Part shown: positions 53,482-60,979 of the stretch, one piece after another
Layout of the letters: each line of letters opens with the position of its first letter
How positions within the stretch are numbered: the stretch's first letter is position 1
From: Lentzea pudingi
GTDB taxonomy: Bacteria; Actinomycetota; Actinomycetes; Mycobacteriales; Pseudonocardiaceae
Length of the DNA: 64,000 nt
NCBI RefSeq assembly: GCF_014646255.1
Contig: NZ_BMNC01000006.1
Coordinates: 267,502 to 331,501, forward strand
Direction: 5' to 3'
Made by a program: the position numbers and the translations under genes
The notes under the pieces: model-generated
The model's input: only the letters and a program-made list of their open reading frames with translations
Database searches by the model: none
What the model was told of the DNA's origin: nothing

Positions 53482-54744
53482 ATGCGCGCTTTGGCCGCAG
53501 TGTTGCTGCTTCTTGTCGCGTTTTGTCAGCCGGTGCAGGCCGCACCCACCCTCGACACCGTCACCACAGCGAGCGTCTACGGGTGCCTGCGCACCAACGG
53601 CGCGGGCGTGTACGACGCGACGGTGAACAAGACGTTCGTGACGTACTCGGGGACCAGGCACGACATCTACGTCAAGGCGTTCGACCACGCCGCGAACACG
53701 TGGTCGGCGGCCGTCCGGGTCGCCACGCTGAACCTGACCCACGACAACGCCTACCACGACTACCCGGTGCTCACGCAGCTCGGCGACGGCAGGCTGGCGG
53801 TCTTCCGCGCCACGCACACGGTGTCGATGCAGCTCTACACCGCGCCCACGCCGCGGTCGATCACGGGCACGTGGACCGCGCGGACGATCAGCACGGACAA
53901 GAACACCTATCCCGAACCGGTCGTCACGGGCAACACGATCCACCTGTTCTACAGCCACAACACGGATCTGTCCCACCCGTACCGCATGTACAAGATGATC
54001 AAATCGACGGACGGCGGCAGGACGTGGTCCGCGCCTCGCACGATCATCGACTCCGGCCGCACGGCCGACAGGTACGCCGAGGTGTACGCGTTCGGCGTGG
54101 CGCAACGCAACGGCCGCGTCTACCTGACCTGGTCGCTGCACGGCGGCCCCCAGGGCCACAACGGCGGCGGCAAGAACATCTACGTCGCCTACTTCGACAC
54201 GGCGTCCGGGAACCTGTTCACGGTCGGCGGCACGTCGCTCGGCACGGTGATCGACTCGGGTGACACCGACAAGGCCCGCGTCGTCACGACGAACCCGGCG
54301 GACCTGCCGGCGGACAAGACGTTGCCGGAGGAGAACCCGGTGACGGTGCCGTTGAACGACGGCTCGCTCGTGCTGGGCTACGGCGTGCACACCAGCAACA
54401 GCACGAGGATCGTGCTCGCCCGTTTCGCCGGTGGCACTTGGACTTCCACGACGGTCGACACGTCGACGTCGTTGTTCAAGGACCTCGTCGCGACCGGCAA
54501 CGGCGTGGACTTCTCCTACGCCAGCAAGGATCGCAAGCGGCTGCTGGTGAAGTCGTGGACGCCGGGTGGTGCGGTGACGACGAAGCACGACCTGGCGGTG
54601 CCGTACTCGGCCGGCGCCGACACGACGTTCTACGCGAACTTCGTCGAGAACCGGCCGGGCGACCTGATCGCCAGCACGATCGACCACGAGACCCGCAAGA
54701 CCAACCACACCGGTACGTGGCCGGTGTTCTCGATCAGGGCGTAA
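53482..54744 (+). CDS. Secreted BNR-4 repeat protein (possible polysaccharide lyase)
   Basis: 420 aa from ATG 53482, GGAGG at 53471-53475. Signal peptide (ALAAVLLLLVAFCQPVQA). Mature part is a seven-bladed propeller of the BNR_4 type: VTYSGTRHDIYVKAFDHAANTW, HDNAYHDYPVLTQLGDGRLAVF, KSTDGGRTWSAPRTI (Asp-box). Relatives include ulvan/rhamnogalacturonan lyases and sialidase-like proteins; the His-Tyr pair in NAYHDYP might be catalytic. Activity is not proven. It is divergent from the GH92 gene and separated by 53 bp; joint use on plant, algal or fungal glycans is likely. Confidence 0.8.
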   Translation: MRALAAVLLLLVAFCQPVQAAPTLDTVTTASVYGCLRTNGAGVYDATVNKTFVTYSGTRHDIYVKAFDHAANTWSAAVRVATLNLTHDNAYHDYPVLTQLGDGRLAVFRATHTVSMQLYTAPTPRSITGTWTARTISTDKNTYPEPVVTGNTIHLFYSHNTDLSHPYRMYKMIKSTDGGRTWSAPRTIIDSGRTADRYAEVYAFGVAQRNGRVYLTWSLHGGPQGHNGGGKNIYVAYFDTASGNLFTVGGTSLGTVIDSGDTDKARVVTTNPADLPADKTLPEENPVTVPLNDGSLVLGYGVHTSNSTRIVLARFAGGTWTSTTVDTSTSLFKDLVATGNGVDFSYASKDRKRLLVKSWTPGGAVTTKHDLAVPYSAGADTTFYANFVENRPGDLIASTIDHETRKTNHTGTWPVFSIRA

Positions 54745-54757
54745 AACCGCTGCGCGG

Positions 54758-54788
54758 GCATGACATCTGGAGTAAGCAGGTGTCATGC
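54758..54788. promoter_or_regulatory. Long palindrome overlapping the VOC gene start
   Basis: Arms GCATGACATCT (54758-54768) and AGGTGTCATGC (54778-54788) pair at 10 of 11 positions around a 9-nt centre; the right arm includes the ATG at 54785. It can be the terminator of the BNR-4 gene (stop 54744), an operator, or an RNA hairpin that hides the start codon. Confidence 0.6.
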
Positions 54789-55168
54789 CCGTACAGCTCA
54801 ACCACACCATCGTCCACGTCAGCGACCAGAACCACTCCGCCCGCTTCCTCACCGAACTGCTCGGCCTGCCGGACCCGGTGCGCTACGGCCCGTTCCTCGT
54901 CGTCGAGGTCGCGAACGGCGTCTCCCTCGACTACATGACCGCGCGGGGTCCGATCACCGAGCAGCACTACGCGTTCCTGGTGACCGAGGAGGAGTTCGAC
55001 GAGATCTTCGGCCGCATCCAGGAGCGCGGCCTCGACTACTGGGCCGACCCGTTCCACAGCGCGCCGGGGCAGATCAACACCAACGACGGTGGCCGCGGCG
55101 TCTACTGGAACGACCCGGACGGCCACGCATTGGAGATCATCACCCGCCCGTACGGTTCCGGCTCCTGA
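54785..55168 (+). CDS. VOC (glyoxalase-fold) family protein
   Basis: 127 aa. Two beta-alpha-beta-beta-beta units: LNHTIVHVSDQNHSARFLTELLGLP at the start and GRGVYWNDPDGHALEIITRP at the end (landmarks), with His7 and Glu117-type metal ligands present. Members include lyases, dioxygenases and antibiotic-binding proteins such as bleomycin-resistance proteins. Function is open. The start codon is embedded in a palindrome. Confidence 0.88.
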   Translation: MPVQLNHTIVHVSDQNHSARFLTELLGLPDPVRYGPFLVVEVANGVSLDYMTARGPITEQHYAFLVTEEEFDEIFGRIQERGLDYWADPFHSAPGQINTNDGGRGVYWNDPDGHALEIITRPYGSGS

Positions 55169-55188
55169 CGAACTGGTTCACGTATCTA

Positions 55189-55204
55189 AAAGGTATAGAC
55201 CACC
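55189..55204. promoter_or_regulatory. DasR-type dre site upstream of the first chitinase
   Basis: AAAGGTATAGACCACC matches the Streptomyces dre consensus ACTGGTCTAGACCACT at 12 of 16 positions, including the core GGT-TAGACC. It is 83 bp before the chitinase start. DasR is a GntR repressor that responds to glucosamine-6-phosphate; its gene is not in the window. Confidence 0.55.
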
Positions 55205-55286
55205 TCTTGTGCTCGGAGTTCCCGCCTGCCACCGTGAGAGCGGTAACACACAGTGGGCGCGCAGATGCTCCGAGGAGTTGGTCCCC

Positions 55287-55976
55287 ATGTTCCGGACACG
55301 CGCCGCCGCCCTGATCGTCGCGCTGATCGGCGTCTTCACGCTCGTTCAGCCGGCGACGGCAGCGCCGTTCATCGTCACCGAAGCGCAGTTCAACCGCATG
55401 TTCCCGTCCCGCAACAGCTTCTACACCTACACCGGCCTGAGGAACGCGATCAACTGGTCGGGTTCCTTCGCGAACCAGGGCAGCGAGACGGTGAAGAAGC
55501 AGGAGCTCGCGGCGTTCCTCGCCAACGTCTCGCACGAGACCGGCGGCCTGTACTACATCCGCGAGATCAACCAGAGCGGCGACTACTGCGACGAGAGCAA
55601 GCCCTACGGCTGCCCCGCCGGGACCAGGCAGTACTACGGCCGCGGCCCGATCCAGCTGTCGTGGAACTACAACTACAAGGCGGCCGGCGACTACCTCGGC
55701 ATCAACCTGCTGAACAACCCGGACCAGGTGGCCACCAACGCCACCACGTCGTGGAAGACCGCGATCTGGTACTGGATGACGCAGAACGGCCCCGGCACCA
55801 TGACCCCGCACAACGCGATGGTCAACTCGCGCGGCTTCGGCCAGACGATCCGCAGCATCAACGGATCACTGGAGTGCGACGGGCGCAACCCCGGCACGGT
55901 GGAGAGCCGCGTCTCGAAGTACCGCTCGTTCACCGGCATCATCGGCGTGGCAACGGGATCGAACCTCTACTGCTAG
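55287..55976 (+). CDS. Secreted GH19 chitinase, catalytic domain only
   Basis: 229 aa, ATG 55287 with CGAGGAG upstream. Signal peptide up to ATAA; the mature protein is a single GH19 domain of about 205 residues like Streptomyces ChiF/ChiG types. Catalytic Glu pair in SHETGG and IREINQ; YYGRGPIQLSWNYNY and GFGQTIRSINGSLECDGRNP (landmarks) form the substrate cleft. Hydrolyses chitin with inversion. No binding module, unlike its neighbour, of which it is a clear paralogue. A dre-like operator lies upstream. Confidence 0.94.
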   Translation: MFRTRAAALIVALIGVFTLVQPATAAPFIVTEAQFNRMFPSRNSFYTYTGLRNAINWSGSFANQGSETVKKQELAAFLANVSHETGGLYYIREINQSGDYCDESKPYGCPAGTRQYYGRGPIQLSWNYNYKAAGDYLGINLLNNPDQVATNATTSWKTAIWYWMTQNGPGTMTPHNAMVNSRGFGQTIRSINGSLECDGRNPGTVESRVSKYRSFTGIIGVATGSNLYC

Positions 55977-55999
55977 TCGTGAATACTCCAGCCGGAGAA

Positions 56000-56032
56000 A
56001 TAGGTCTAGACCCTTGACTGGTCTGGACCAGT
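56000..56032. promoter_or_regulatory. Tandem DasR-type dre sites upstream of the second chitinase
   Basis: Two adjacent palindromes: GGTCTAGACC (core, 56003-56012) and ACTGGTCTGGACCAGT (56017-56032). The second matches the dre consensus at 14 of 16 positions. The centres are 17 bp apart and the first overlaps a TTGACT that could be a -35. Strong candidate for repression by DasR. Confidence 0.75.
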
Positions 56033-56092
56033 GGTGCCAACCTCAGCGTTGTTCACATACCTGATCCTCCGGGCGCAAGACTCCAGGAGTGA

Positions 56093-57163
56093 GTGACCTT
56101 GCTGAGAAAACGAATTCTGGCGTCTCTCGCGGCGGTGGCGATGGCGGCGACCGTGGCCGTCATCGCACCGACCGCGTCATCCCAGGCGGAAGTGTCCGCG
56201 CAGGCCTGCTCGTTCACCGACTGGGTTGCCGGCCGGCAGTACTACACGGGCAACATCGTGAAGTACAACGGTTCCTACTACATCGCCGAGCACGACAACC
56301 CCGGCTACGACCCGACGATCTCCACCTGGTTCTGGGAGCCGACGAGCTGTGACGGCGGTGGAGGTGGCGGCGGCGGTACCTGCACCAGCGCCACCGACTG
56401 GGTCGCGGGCCGGCAGTACTACACCGGCAACATCGTGAAGTACAACGGCTCCTACTACATCGCCGAGCACGACAACCCCGGCTACGACCCGACGATCTCG
56501 ACGTGGTTCTGGGAGCCGCACAACTGCGGCGGTGGCGGAGAACCGGGCACCGGCTTCCCCATCAGCGAGTCCCAGTTCAACAGCTTGTTCTCCGGCCGCA
56601 ACAGCTTCTACACCTACCAGGGCTTCGTCGACGCGGCACGCACCATCCCCGCGTTCGGCACGTCCGGCAGCGACACGGTGAAGAAGCAGGAAGTCGCGGC
56701 GTTCCTCGCGAACACCGCGCACGAGACCGGCAACTTCGTCTACATCGAAGAGATCAACAAGAACAACGACCTCTGCGACGAGAGCCAGCCCTACGGCTGC
56801 CCTGCCGGCACCTACGCCTACTACGGCCGCGGTCCGATCCAGCTGTCGTGGAACTTCAACTACAAGGCCGCCGGTGACTACCTGGGCCTGAACCTGCTGC
56901 AGAACCCGTACCAGGTGGCGCAGAACTCCACGACCGCGTGGCGGACGGCGATCTGGTACTGGATGACGCAGCGCGGCCCCGGCACCATGACCGCGCACGA
57001 CGCGATGGTCAACGGCGCCGGGTTCGGCCAGACGATCCGCAGCATCAACGGATCGCTGGAGTGCGACGGGCGCAACCCGGCGCAGGTCCAGAGCCGCGTC
57101 AACAACTACAACCGGATCACCGGCACCATCGGTGTGGCCCCCGGCGGCAACCTCTACTGCTAG
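56093..57163 (+). CDS. Secreted GH19 chitinase with two chitin-binding modules
   Basis: 356 aa from GTG 56093 (AGGAG 3 nt upstream; TTG 56099 is the alternative). Signal peptide (LASLAAVAMAATVAVIA...), then two nearly identical CBM5/12-type modules (about 41-85 and 100-144, each with DWVAGRQYYTGNIVKYNG and AEHDNPGYDPT), Gly-rich linkers, and a GH19 domain (about 155-356) with catalytic Glu in AHETGN and IEEINK. CBM5/12 modules bind crystalline chitin. Regulated probably by DasR through the two sites upstream. Followed by an inverted repeat and the DinB-fold gene. Confidence 0.95.
   Translation: MTLLRKRILASLAAVAMAATVAVIAPTASSQAEVSAQACSFTDWVAGRQYYTGNIVKYNGSYYIAEHDNPGYDPTISTWFWEPTSCDGGGGGGGGTCTSATDWVAGRQYYTGNIVKYNGSYYIAEHDNPGYDPTISTWFWEPHNCGGGGEPGTGFPISESQFNSLFSGRNSFYTYQGFVDAARTIPAFGTSGSDTVKKQEVAAFLANTAHETGNFVYIEEINKNNDLCDESQPYGCPAGTYAYYGRGPIQLSWNFNYKAAGDYLGLNLLQNPYQVAQNSTTAWRTAIWYWMTQRGPGTMTAHDAMVNGAGFGQTIRSINGSLECDGRNPAQVQSRVNNYNRITGTIGVAPGGNLYC
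56219..56518 (+). repeat. Duplicated chitin-binding module DNA
   Basis: 123-bp segments 56219-56341 and 56396-56518 encode the same 41 residues exactly and differ at only a few third positions. The period is 177 bp. This marks a recent internal duplication in the second chitinase gene. Confidence 0.9.
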
Positions 57164-57174
57164 TGGTTGTCCTG

Positions 57175-57197
57175 ACTAGGACTTGAGCGGTCCTAGT
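57175..57197. promoter_or_regulatory. Inverted repeat around the DinB gene -35
   Basis: Perfect arms ACTAGGAC (57175-57182) and GTCCTAGT (57190-57197), 7-nt centre TTGAGCG. TTGAGC (57183-57188) is also the -35 of a promoter with -10 TAGCTT at 57205-57210. It could be an operator or the chitinase terminator. Confidence 0.5.
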
Positions 57198-57210
57198 TCG
57201 GTCATAGCTT
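57183..57210 (+). promoter_or_regulatory. Promoter of the DinB gene, leaderless
   Basis: TTGAGC, 16-bp spacer, TAGCTT; the -10 ends 6 nt before ATG 57217 with no ribosome site. The -35 lies in the centre of an inverted repeat, so a bound protein would block RNA polymerase. Confidence 0.45.
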
Positions 57211-57216
57211 CACTGC

Positions 57217-57705
57217 ATGACCATGGAGCTCACCGATCTGCTGCACGAACTGAACGACCAGCGCAGGACCTTCCGGGTCACCGTGCGGGGTCTCACCCCG
57301 GCCGACGCGGTGAAGCGGACGACGGTCAGCGGGCTCACGCTGGGTGGGTTGCTCAAGCACCTCACCTGGTGTGAGCGCGGCTGGACCCACATCCTGACCG
57401 AACAGCCCCTCCCCCCGCCCGGCATGCTGGACTTCGACCAGTACACCTGGACGGGCGACGACTTCGAGGAACTTCTCGCGTCGTACGACGAGGCGGCGCG
57501 CGCGACCGACGAGGCCGTGCGCACCGCCTCTCTCGACAAGCTCGTACCGCTGCCCTCGGCGCCGTGGGACGAGAACCCGCAGCCCATGTCGATCCGGCGG
57601 ATCGTGCTGCACATCATCCGGGAGACCGCGCAGCACGCGGGCCACGCGGACATCATCCGGGAGACGCTCGACGGTCAGTCGACCACAGCGTTTCTGTACG
57701 AGTAG
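57217..57705 (+). CDS. DinB (DUF664) four-helix bundle protein
   Basis: 162 aa. LLKHLTWCERGW carries the first His; HIIRETAQHAGHADIIRETLDG carries two more His in the fourth helix, which together can bind a metal. The DinB superfamily contains thiol transferases such as mycothiol- or bacillithiol-dependent enzymes and maleylpyruvate isomerases. In an actinomycete, a mycothiol link is plausible and a mycoredoxin gene lies next to it (convergent). Confidence 0.9.
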   Translation: MTMELTDLLHELNDQRRTFRVTVRGLTPADAVKRTTVSGLTLGGLLKHLTWCERGWTHILTEQPLPPPGMLDFDQYTWTGDDFEELLASYDEAARATDEAVRTASLDKLVPLPSAPWDENPQPMSIRRIVLHIIRETAQHAGHADIIRETLDGQSTTAFLYE

Positions 57706-57730
57706 GCGCTGTCCTCGCAAGGGCAGGACC

Positions 57731-57976
57731 TCAGGCCGCGAGCTGCTCCTTCACCTGCGCCAGCGACGGGTTGGTGAGCGCCGCGCCGTTCGGGAAGTGG
57801 ACGGTGGGCACCGTGCGGTTGCCGCCGTTCACCTCCATCACGAAGTCGGCCGCTCCCGGCGTCTCCTCGATGTTGATCTCGACGTACTCGATGCCTTCGC
57901 GGTCGAGCGAGCTCTTCAGGATGCGGCAGTAGCCGCACCACGAGGTCGAGTAGACGGTCAGCTGGTCGGGAGCCAT
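57731..57976 (-). CDS. mrx1: Mycoredoxin (glutaredoxin-like)
   Basis: 81 aa from ATG 57976 (GAGGAG 9 nt upstream); a longer start at 58024 would add a non-conserved extension. VYSTSWCGYCRILKSSLDREG has the CGYC active site, and NRTVPTVHFPNG has the cis-Pro. This is Mrx1, which reduces mycothiol mixed disulphides in the actinobacterial cytoplasm. Length and motifs match the family. Confidence 0.92.
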   Translation of the reverse strand: MAPDQLTVYSTSWCGYCRILKSSLDREGIEYVEINIEETPGAADFVMEVNGGNRTVPTVHFPNGAALTNPSLAQVKEQLAA

Positions 57977-58273
57977 CAGGGCGCACTCCTCGTCGGGGTC
58001 GGACGGTGTCACCAGAGTCAACACCCGGCGAGGGGCGCTTCTTCCCCGGGGTGCCGGCGGGATCGTCAGGCAATCGTCAGGTCAATTCCCGTAACCGTGG
58101 GTCAGCATAGTTCGCGCGCGTCCGAGAATTTCGGCCGTGCAATTCGTCGTGCATTCGCCCGAACACCACCTACGAATTCAGTCACCCAATCGGCGGCCCA
58201 TCATGACGCAGGGTTTCCGATATCGTCTGAATTCCGCCGCCGCTCACCGCAGTCATGAACGGAAAGGCTGGCC
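57977..58273. other. Intergenic region without a recognised gene
   Basis: 297 bp between divergent mycoredoxin and DUF4360 genes. It is lower in GC near 58105-58200 than its surroundings. I see no open frame with normal codon use and no dre-type palindrome; promoters of both genes must lie here. Confidence 0.5.
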
Positions 58274-58897
58274 ATGCTGAAAACGGTGGCGGCTGCTGCC
58301 CTCGCGCTGTCCGCGGTCCTGACCGCGCCGGCCGCCCACGCAGCACCCGAAGTTCCCGATTTCGTGACGATCGACGTCGTCACCGTGAACGGTTCCGGCT
58401 GTCCCGCCGGCACCGCGGCCGTCGCGGCCGCGGACGACCGCACGGCGTTCACAGTCACATACAGCCAATACCTCGCGCAGGCCGGTCAGGGCTCCGGCCC
58501 CACCGACTTCCGCAAGAACTGCCAGCTCAACATCAGGGTGAGCTACCCGCAGGGCTTCACGTTCGGCATCGCCCAGGCCGACTACCGCGGGTTCGCCAAC
58601 CTGCAGCAGGGCGCGACGGGCACGGAGAAGGGGAACTACTACTTCCAGGGCATGTCGCAGGGCTCGAGCCGCAGCCACACGTTCACCGGCCCGAAGAGCG
58701 ACAACTGGCAGGCGACCGACCGCGCGACGGTCTCGGAAATCATCTACGCGCCCTGCGGAGAAGTCCGGCACCTGAACATCAACACCGAACTGCGCGTGAA
58801 CGCGGGAACAGCGTCGAAGGCGAACAGCTTCATGACGATGGATTCCACGGACAGCAGCGTGAGCACGAAGTACCAGTTCTCCTGGAAGCGCTGCTGA
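58274..58897 (+). CDS. Secreted DUF4360 protein, copy 1
   Basis: 207 aa with signal peptide (MLKTVAAAALALSAVLTAPAA). DUF4360 marks: VTVNGSGCPAGTAAV, TDFRKNCQLNIRVSYPQGF, FGIAQADYRGFANLQQGA and the final SWKRC (landmarks). Four Cys probably form two disulphides. The family is common in actinomycete and fungal secretomes; its function is not known. A paralogue follows after 62 bp. Confidence 0.87.
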   Translation: MLKTVAAAALALSAVLTAPAAHAAPEVPDFVTIDVVTVNGSGCPAGTAAVAAADDRTAFTVTYSQYLAQAGQGSGPTDFRKNCQLNIRVSYPQGFTFGIAQADYRGFANLQQGATGTEKGNYYFQGMSQGSSRSHTFTGPKSDNWQATDRATVSEIIYAPCGEVRHLNINTELRVNAGTASKANSFMTMDSTDSSVSTKYQFSWKRC

Positions 58898-58959
58898 CCC
58901 AGGCACCGACAGCCGCCGCCCGTTCATTTCGTTGAACAACCCCGACGGAAAGGTGCCCC

Positions 58960-59604
58960 ATGCTCAACACAGTGGCCGCGGCCGTGTTCGCGATGTCGAC
59001 GATCATCGTCCCGCCCGGCGGCGCCCCCGGTGACGTCCCCCCGCCGGACCACATCACCATCGACGTCGTGACCATCAACGGCTCCGGCTGCCGGGCGGGA
59101 ACGGCCGCCGTGGCCGTCAGCCCGGACAACAAGGCGTTCACCGTCACCTACAGCGAGTTCATGGCTCAGGTCGGCCCGCAGGCCCTGCCCACCGACTTCC
59201 GCAAGAACTGCCAGCTGAACCTGCGCGTCAACGTGCCGTCCGGCTTCACCTACGGCATCGCGTCGACCGACTACCGCGGCTTCGCGCACCTCGAACGCGG
59301 CGCCACGGCCCTGGAGAAGGCGAACTACTACTTCCAGGGCATGTCGCAGACGGAGTACAAGCAGCACAACTACAAGGGCCCGTTCAGCGACGACTGGCAG
59401 GCGACGGACACGACCGACGTGGCCGCCATCGTCTACCACCCGTGTGGCGAGAAGCGGAACTTCAACATCAACACGGAGCTGCGGGTCATGGCCGGCACCT
59501 CCGACAAGAAGCTCACCAGCTTCATCTCGATGGACTCGACGGACGGGGCCATCGAGACGACCTACCACTTCGCGTGGAAGGTCTGTCCCCCTCCGAGGCC
59601 GTAG
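58960..59604 (+). CDS. Secreted DUF4360 protein, copy 2
   Basis: 214 aa. The same pattern as copy 1 (VTINGSGCRAGTAAV, DFRKNCQLNLRV, GFTYGIASTDYRGFAHLERGA). Its signal peptide is shorter and less typical (MLNTVAAAVFAMSTIIVPPGG). The two copies differ at many positions, so the duplication is old. Probably co-transcribed, ending at the terminator at 59615. Confidence 0.87.
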   Translation: MLNTVAAAVFAMSTIIVPPGGAPGDVPPPDHITIDVVTINGSGCRAGTAAVAVSPDNKAFTVTYSEFMAQVGPQALPTDFRKNCQLNLRVNVPSGFTYGIASTDYRGFAHLERGATALEKANYYFQGMSQTEYKQHNYKGPFSDDWQATDTTDVAAIVYHPCGEKRNFNINTELRVMAGTSDKKLTSFISMDSTDGAIETTYHFAWKVCPPPRP

Positions 59605-59614
59605 TTCCCGCTAG

Positions 59615-59670
59615 GTGCCGGGCATTCCGCGAACCGGGGTGCCCGGCACGCCCCTGTCGGGAGGGGGCGT
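59615..59670. terminator. Double hairpin between DUF4360 and ilvA
   Basis: GTGCCGGGCA (59615-59624) with TGCCCGGCAC (59640-59649), and ACGCCCC (59648-59654) with GGGGCGT (59664-59670). The two stems lie between convergent stops at 59604 and 59682 and share two bases at the joint. Confidence 0.75.
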
Positions 59671-59681
59671 CGTGCCACCGC

Positions 59682-60917
59682 CTAGATCAGGAACCGGTAC
59701 GCCGTCGACCCCGGCTCCACGTGCTGGATCTTGAGCGGGGACTCCTTCATCCGCCCCCACAGCAGCTCGTAGTCCTCACGCCGCCCCAGCTCGATGCACA
59801 CCAGCGCGGCCCCGGTCTCCCGGTTGTCCCGCTTCATGTACTCGAACTGCACGATGTCGTCGTCCTTGCCCAGCACGTCGTCGAGGAATCGCCGCAGCGC
59901 CCCGGGCTCCTGCGGGAACTCCACCAGGAACCAGTGCTTCAGGCCGCGGTGGATCATCGACCGCTCGACGATCTCGGCGTAGCGCGACACGTCGTTGTTG
60001 CCGCCGGACAGCAGGCACACCACGGTCGAGTCGGGCGCGACGGAGATCTCCTCCAGCAGTGCGGCGGAGGCCAGGGCGCCGGCGGGTTCCGCGATGATGC
60101 CGTCGATCTGGTACAGCTCCAGCATCTCGGTGCAGACCGCGCCCTCGGACACCGTCAGGAGCTCGGCGCCGCTGTCGCGCACCATCGGGAACGTCACGTC
60201 GCCCGCGCGGCGGACCGCGGCGCCGTCGACGAACGAGTCGACCTCGGGCAGCGTCACCGGGTGGCCCGCCTGGACGGCGGCGATCATCGAGGCGGCGCCG
60301 GCCGGCTCGACGCCGATGATGCGGGTGCGCGGGAAGCGTTCCTTGAACCACGTGCCCACGCCGGAGAGCAGTCCGCCGCCGCCGATCGGCACGACGACCA
60401 CGTCGGGGGCGCCGCCGAGCTGCTGGACGATCTCCAGGCCGACGGTGCCCTGGCCCGCGACCGTGCGCGGGTCGTCGAAGGCGGGGACCAGGGTCGCGCC
60501 GGTCGCGGCGGCGTACTCCTTGGCCAGCGCGGCCGCGTCGTCGTAGGTGTCGCCGTCGACGACCAGCTGGACCATGCCCTGGCCCAGGGCGTGGATGCGG
60601 TCGCGCTTCTGGCGCGGGGTGGTCCGCGGGACGTGCACGCGGCCCTCGATGCCCAGGCGGCGGCAGGCGTAGGCCATGCCCTGGCCGTGGTTGCCGGCCG
60701 ACGCGCAGACCGCACCACCGAACGCGAACTCGGTCTGGCAGAGCAGGTTGAACGCTCCGCGCAGCTTGTAGGAGCGGCCGACCTGCAGGTCCTCGCGCTT
60801 GAACCACACGCGCGCCCCGGTCCGCTCCGACAACCGCTGGTTCACCTCGAGCGGCGTGGTGCGGGCGACTCCACCGAGCCGGGCTGCGGCCGCGGACACC
60901 TCATCAGCGAAGGACAT
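59682..60917 (-). CDS. ilvA: Threonine ammonia-lyase (threonine dehydratase)
   Basis: 411 aa. PLP enzyme of the fold-II type: SYKLRGA with the cofactor Lys, SAGNHGQG, PIGGGGLLSG as the phosphate-binding loop. A C-terminal ACT-like domain (about 330-411, LVEFPQEPGALRRFLDDVLG) suggests feedback control by isoleucine. It converts threonine to 2-oxobutanoate, the first step of isoleucine synthesis. Single gene, divergent from the AA10 gene by 62 bp. Confidence 0.95.
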   Translation of the reverse strand: MSFADEVSAAAARLGGVARTTPLEVNQRLSERTGARVWFKREDLQVGRSYKLRGAFNLLCQTEFAFGGAVCASAGNHGQGMAYACRRLGIEGRVHVPRTTPRQKRDRIHALGQGMVQLVVDGDTYDDAAALAKEYAAATGATLVPAFDDPRTVAGQGTVGLEIVQQLGGAPDVVVVPIGGGGLLSGVGTWFKERFPRTRIIGVEPAGAASMIAAVQAGHPVTLPEVDSFVDGAAVRRAGDVTFPMVRDSGAELLTVSEGAVCTEMLELYQIDGIIAEPAGALASAALLEEISVAPDSTVVCLLSGGNNDVSRYAEIVERSMIHRGLKHWFLVEFPQEPGALRRFLDDVLGKDDDIVQFEYMKRDNRETGAALVCIELGRREDYELLWGRMKESPLKIQHVEPGSTAYRFLI

Positions 60918-60979
60918 GTCAATACATCTTCCGTGAACGACTTGGGTCTGGCACGCGTACCCCTAGAAGGAAGGGGGCG

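Noticed and set aside
60918..60979. Search for a dre site upstream of the AA10 gene
   Set aside because: The best window (TTGGGTCTGGCACG) keeps only GGTCT and scattered bases; too weak to call although the gene context would fit.
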